Part shown: one piece after another, positions 31,788 to 34,586 of the stretch
How the letters are laid out: each line of letters opens with the position of its first letter
Numbering within the stretch: position 1 is the stretch's first letter
Position numbers and translations under genes: made by a program
Assembly (NCBI GenBank): GCA_022796015.1
Contig: JAAWHU010000035.1
Location: 1-34,586, forward strand
Length of the DNA: 34,586 nucleotides
Origin: Hungatella sp.
GTDB taxonomy: Bacteria; Bacillota; Clostridia; Lachnospirales; Lachnospiraceae
Direction of reading: 5' to 3'
Notes under the pieces: generated by a model
Database searches by the model: none
Seen by the model: the letters and a program-made list of their open reading frames with translations, nothing else
What the model was told of the DNA's origin: nothing

Positions 31788-32414
31788 TTGGCAGGGATCA
31801 TATGGAGCCTATCCTGGCCCCTGATATGTTACGGACTGTCAGTGGAGCTGGCATCCCTGGTTTTCCGGAATCAGGAGCCTTTACTGTACACCATGGCAGG
31901 AGCGGCATGGGTGATTCCGTTTTTCATAGGAATCTATGGAAGGGAGCCAGGAAAAAGGGATCAGTGGCGGGAATTTGGCCGGAAAGAAGTAGCCGGGTGG
32001 GGGCTTTTGGGAATAGGGGGAAGCCTGCTGGTTAATACTCTTATTAAAATCAGTGGAATTGCCCGGATTTTTCCGGGATTTTCTCAGATATCACCCCAGA
32101 TTTACAGGTTGCCTTTCGTGCTTCAGTTCTGCGCTGCAGGCATAGGGATTCCCGTGGCGGAGGAACTGATCTTCCGGGGGCTTATGTTCGGCCATGTCAG
32201 AGAGGAATGGCCTTTTGCCCGATCCGCAGTCATAACCTCCCTTCTCTTCGGTATTTACCATGGCAATGTCCTTCAGGCAGCCTATGGGTTTGTTATGGGG
32301 ATGCTCTTTGCCTTGGGAATGGAGAAAAAGGGGACCATCCTCGTTCCCATAACCATGCATATATGGGCTAATGTGGCATCATTGGCTATAACATGGTTCC
32401 AGGGAACAGGATAG
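31788..32414 (+). CDS. CPBP family intramembrane metalloprotease
   Basis: The 208-residue membrane protein has all the CPBP (Rce1/Abi) catalytic motifs: AEELIFRG with Glu125, Glu126 and Arg130, LLFGIYHGN with His158, and HIWANV with His191 and Asn195. Hydrophobic segments surround them. Family members cleave membrane substrates in roles from prenyl-protein processing in eukaryotes to bacteriocin self-immunity in bacteria; the substrate here is unknown. The start is TTG 31788 with AAAGGAGG 6 bases upstream. It lies 86 bp before a glycosyltransferase gene, with no bacteriocin precursor recognised nearby. Confidence 0.9.
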   Translation: MAGIIWSLSWPLICYGLSVELASLVFRNQEPLLYTMAGAAWVIPFFIGIYGREPGKRDQWREFGRKEVAGWGLLGIGGSLLVNTLIKISGIARIFPGFSQISPQIYRLPFVLQFCAAGIGIPVAEELIFRGLMFGHVREEWPFARSAVITSLLFGIYHGNVLQAAYGFVMGMLFALGMEKKGTILVPITMHIWANVASLAITWFQGTG

Positions 32415-32500
32415 ACAGTACGATCAATTTAAGGACCGGGAGCGGAGAACATGAAAAGCCGAACCCGGCAGTGAGATAAAAGCAAAAGGAGGAAGAACCA

Positions 32501-33520
32501 TTGAAATTGTTAACGGCAGCAATTCCCTGCTATAATTCAGAGGCATATATGAGACATTGTATCGAATCCCTTCTTGAGGGAGGGGATGAGGTGGAGATCC
32601 TGATTGTGGATGATGGCTCCACAAAGGACGATACGGCCCGGATCGCTGATGAATATGAAAGGAACTATCCTGGAATCTGCAGAGCAATCCATCAGGAGAA
32701 TGGAGGTCACGGGGAGGCGGTAAACGCCGGATTGAGGAACGCCAGCGGAATTTATTTTAAAGTGGTGGACAGCGACGACTGGGTGGATCGGGATTCCTAC
32801 TTAGAGATCCTAAAGACTTTGAGGGAATTTGTATATCGGAATGAAACTCTGGACATGCTGATTTCCAATTTTGTCTATGAGAAGCAGGGGGCCAGAAGGA
32901 AAAAGGTTATGAATTACCGGACAGCCCTGCCGAAGGATCAGGTGTTTACATGGAAAGACATCAAGGTCTTTATGCTGGGGCAGTATATCCTTATGCATTC
33001 GGTGATCTACAGAACAGAACTTCTGCGGCAGTGCGGACTGGAACTGCCCAGGCATACCTTTTATGTAGACAATATTTTTGTCTACCAGCCCTTACCCCAC
33101 GTAAAGACCATGTATTACCTTGACGTGAACTTTTACCGGTATTATATCGGCCGTGAAGATCAGTCCGTCAATGAGACGGTGATGATCGGAAGGATCGACC
33201 AGCAGATCCGAGTGACAAAGCTGATGCTGGACTATTATACAAAGGCCAAAATACAGCAGTGGAAGCTTCGGTATTATATGGTCCGGTATCTGGAGATCAT
33301 GATGGTGATTTCCTCCATACTGGCGATTCGTTCCGGTACGGAGGAGAACATGGCAAAGAAAAAGGAACTGTGGCAGTATGTCAGAAAAAACGACTTCCTT
33401 TTGTTTCTGAGACTCCGATTCGGCTTTTTGGGACAGGGCATGAATCTGCCGGGAAAAGGCGGCAGGAAGGTGTCTGTGGCCGGCTATAAGATCAGCCAGA
33501 AGTTTTTCGGTTTCAACTGA
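32501..33520 (+). CDS. Glycosyltransferase family 2
   Basis: The 339-residue enzyme has a GT-A fold: AIPCYNSEAYMRHCIESLL near residues 7-25, the nucleotide-binding VDDGS at 36-40 and the metal-binding VDSDDWVD near 89-96. The C-terminal 130 residues are helical and basic, with no clear membrane segment. It transfers a sugar from a nucleotide donor to an acceptor that cannot be named, probably for a surface glycan or glycolipid. The start is TTG 32501 with AAAGGAGG 8 bases upstream. A 7-codon frame before it (32451-32474) has a weak site and I do not call it. Confidence 0.9.
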   Translation: MKLLTAAIPCYNSEAYMRHCIESLLEGGDEVEILIVDDGSTKDDTARIADEYERNYPGICRAIHQENGGHGEAVNAGLRNASGIYFKVVDSDDWVDRDSYLEILKTLREFVYRNETLDMLISNFVYEKQGARRKKVMNYRTALPKDQVFTWKDIKVFMLGQYILMHSVIYRTELLRQCGLELPRHTFYVDNIFVYQPLPHVKTMYYLDVNFYRYYIGREDQSVNETVMIGRIDQQIRVTKLMLDYYTKAKIQQWKLRYYMVRYLEIMMVISSILAIRSGTEENMAKKKELWQYVRKNDFLLFLRLRFGFLGQGMNLPGKGGRKVSVAGYKISQKFFGFN

Positions 33521-33545
33521 GGTTATCCACAAGGAGAAGGTTGTG

Positions 33546-33620
33546 ATGATTCCAAGAGTAATGGTGTTTGCATTTGGCTCTTTCCTGGGCTATATTACCC
33601 TTAGAATACAAACCTTGTGA
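33546..33620 (+). CDS. Possible 24-residue hydrophobic small protein
   Basis: A short frame encodes MIPRVMVFAFGSFLGYITLR and four more residues (IQTL), a single hydrophobic stretch flanked by arginines as in small membrane peptides. AAGGAG lies 9 bases before the ATG, and an alternative GTG directly precedes it. It occupies the 157-bp gap between the glycosyltransferase and YitT genes. Such a short frame can arise by chance, so this call rests on the ribosome binding site and composition. Confidence 0.35.
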   Translation: MIPRVMVFAFGSFLGYITLRIQTL

Positions 33621-33635
33621 ATACAGGAGGCAACG

Positions 33636-33671
33636 ATGGGGCTGCACCAAGGCGTGGCAGCTCTCAGTTGA
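33636..33671 (+). CDS. Possible 11-codon leader ORF before the second YitT gene
   Basis: ATG 33636 has the best ribosome binding site in the gap (CAGGAGG, 5 bases away) and encodes MGLHQGVAALS, then TGA. The stop lies 6 bases before, and in the same frame as, the YitT start at 33678, whose own ribosome binding site is poor. It may couple translation to YitT, or may mark a former longer start interrupted by a nonsense change. Confidence 0.35.
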   Translation: MGLHQGVAALS

Positions 33672-33677
33672 AAAGAT

Positions 33678-34544
33678 ATGACGAGAGAATTTAAGAATCC
33701 GGTGATGAAACTGATGTGGGAGTACGGACTGATTACAGCCAGTATTTGGATTATGGTAGTGGGAGTCTATTTCTTTAAGTTTCCCAATCATTTTGCTTTC
33801 GGAGGGGTTACCGGCTTTTCCACGGTGGTAAGCGCCGTCACCTCATGGTCTGCAGGAGATTTTACCTTTGCCGCCAATATGGTCCTTCTTCTTGTAGGGT
33901 TTCTGTTTGTGGGGCGCCAGTTCGGGGTAAAGACCGTGTATGCCAGCATACTCATGTCCGTATCCTTGTCGGTTCTTGAGAAACTGTACCCTATGGATAC
34001 TCCCTTTACTTCAGAACCGGTGTTGGAGCTGGTTTTTGCCATTCTGCTTCCGGCAGTGGGCTCGGCTGTTCTGTTTAACATCGGTGCATCCAGCGGAGGG
34101 ACTGATATTATTGCCATGGTGCTGAAAAAGTATACCAGCTTTAATATCGGCACGGCTCTTTTGCTGGCAGATGTATTTGCTGTGGCTTGCTCTTTCTTTA
34201 TCTTTGGACCGACTACAGGACTGTTCTCGAGCCTTGGACTTATGGCCAAATCCCTTATGGTGGATGGAGTCATCGAGAACATTAACCTGTGTAAATGTTT
34301 TAATATCGTGTGTGATGATCCGGCGCCTATCTGCGATTATATCATTAACCGTCTGGATCGGAGCGCCACTATCTATGAAGCACAAGGAGCTTTTACTCAT
34401 CATAAGAAATCGGTGGTTATGACGACCATGAAACGGGGGCAGGCAGTCCGGCTGCGCAACTATATCCGCAGTGTGGAGCCTACGGCATTTATGATGGTGA
34501 CCAATTCCAGTGAGATTATCGGAAAGGGTTTTCTTAGCAATTAA
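33678..34544 (+). CDS. YitT family membrane protein (second paralogue)
   Basis: This 288-residue protein is a second member of the YitT family (DUF161 plus DUF2179). It has five or six membrane segments in the first 190 residues with the glycine repeats FGGVTGFSTVVSA near residue 41 and IGASSGGTDIIAMVLKK near 136. The cytosolic DUF2179 domain runs from about 205 to the end (DRSATIYEAQGAFTHHKKSV, GKGFLSN). The start is less certain than usual: ATG 33678 lacks a clear ribosome binding site but follows the leader ORF stop by 6 bases; ATG 33705 is an alternative. It differs clearly from the paralogue at 1732, so this is not a recent duplication. Confidence 0.87.
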   Translation: MTREFKNPVMKLMWEYGLITASIWIMVVGVYFFKFPNHFAFGGVTGFSTVVSAVTSWSAGDFTFAANMVLLLVGFLFVGRQFGVKTVYASILMSVSLSVLEKLYPMDTPFTSEPVLELVFAILLPAVGSAVLFNIGASSGGTDIIAMVLKKYTSFNIGTALLLADVFAVACSFFIFGPTTGLFSSLGLMAKSLMVDGVIENINLCKCFNIVCDDPAPICDYIINRLDRSATIYEAQGAFTHHKKSVVMTTMKRGQAVRLRNYIRSVEPTAFMMVTNSSEIIGKGFLSN

Positions 34545-34568
34545 GAGCCTAAGAGCAGCGAGGCGGGT

Positions 34569-34586
34569 AAAAAGTCATGACTTTTT
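34569..34586 (+). terminator. Palindrome at the window end, possible terminator
   Basis: AAAAAGT-CATG-ACTTTTT is a perfect 18-bp palindrome 24 bp after the YitT stop, ending in a T run at the window edge. The stem is short and A/T-rich, so termination is only a possibility. Confidence 0.35.

Noticed and set aside
32451-32474. 7-codon ORF (MKSRTRQ) before the glycosyltransferase
   Set aside because: It is too short to support, with no sign of a leader hairpin or regulatory codon run.
33523-33531. Perfect DnaA box TTATCCACA
   Set aside because: It is a single isolated copy with no dnaA, no cluster of boxes and no AT-rich unwinding region. One 9-mer hit in a window this size is unremarkable.
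1-34586. Mobile elements, prophage genes, CRISPR arrays, tRNA or rRNA genes
   Set aside because: No transposase, integrase or phage structural gene, no regularly spaced direct repeats and no tRNA T-arm or rRNA sequence was found on reading both strands.

Overview
The window is about 34.6 kb of low-GC Gram-positive chromosome, most likely a gut-type member of the Lachnospiraceae (Clostridium cluster XIVa relatives). The evidence is GSI-alpha glutamine synthetase followed by an ANTAR regulator, LL-diaminopimelate aminotransferase (DapL) beside DapF, the DarA/PstA-type c-di-AMP receptor, YitT proteins, strong AGGAGG ribosome binding sites, several TTG starts and sigma-A promoters. I see no phage, transposon, CRISPR array, tRNA or rRNA. 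It reads as core genome with a few niche modules.

Layout. 1-5609 (+): the 3' end of the glutamate synthase small subunit, phosphopentomutase (deoB), a YitT membrane protein and a three-gene TRAP transporter. 5651-8566: a divergent winged-helix regulator (-) and a GH2 glycosidase (+); with the TRAP genes these form a probable carbohydrate uptake and hydrolysis locus. 8675-10065 (+): an SH3-domain lipoprotein and the c-di-AMP receptor DarA. 10066-10834 has no convincing protein gene. It holds a terminator, a long A-rich tract, a consensus sigma-A promoter and a roughly 500-nt region rich in hairpins that ends in a long stem. I call this a large structured noncoding RNA; it is the most interesting object in the window.

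10835-13692 (-): pyrG, a conserved-looking 57-residue acidic protein, a perfect 20-bp hairpin and a PflA-like radical SAM enzyme. 13914-15800 (+): ftsH. 15883-18015 (-): a secreted lipoprotein flavin reductase of the fumarate/urocanate reductase type. 18151-20556 (+): a metal-efflux unit, with an SmtB-type operator, an SmtB/CadC-like sensor and a Zn/Cd P-type ATPase. 20619-22579 (+): UDP-glucose dehydrogenase and Aat. 22603-27206 (+): glnA with a long leader stem, an ANTAR regulator with a degenerate receiver domain, dapF, dapL and an Lrp/AsnC regulator, forming a nitrogen and lysine/cell-wall precursor cluster.

27272-31541 (-): a HAD phosphatase, a SPOR-domain amidase, a peptidoglycan-binding protein and a purine permease. 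31655-34586 (+): a CPBP membrane protease with a possible attenuator leader, a GT2 glycosyltransferase, two micro-ORFs and a second YitT protein. All functional assignments come from reading motifs by eye. No database search was possible.
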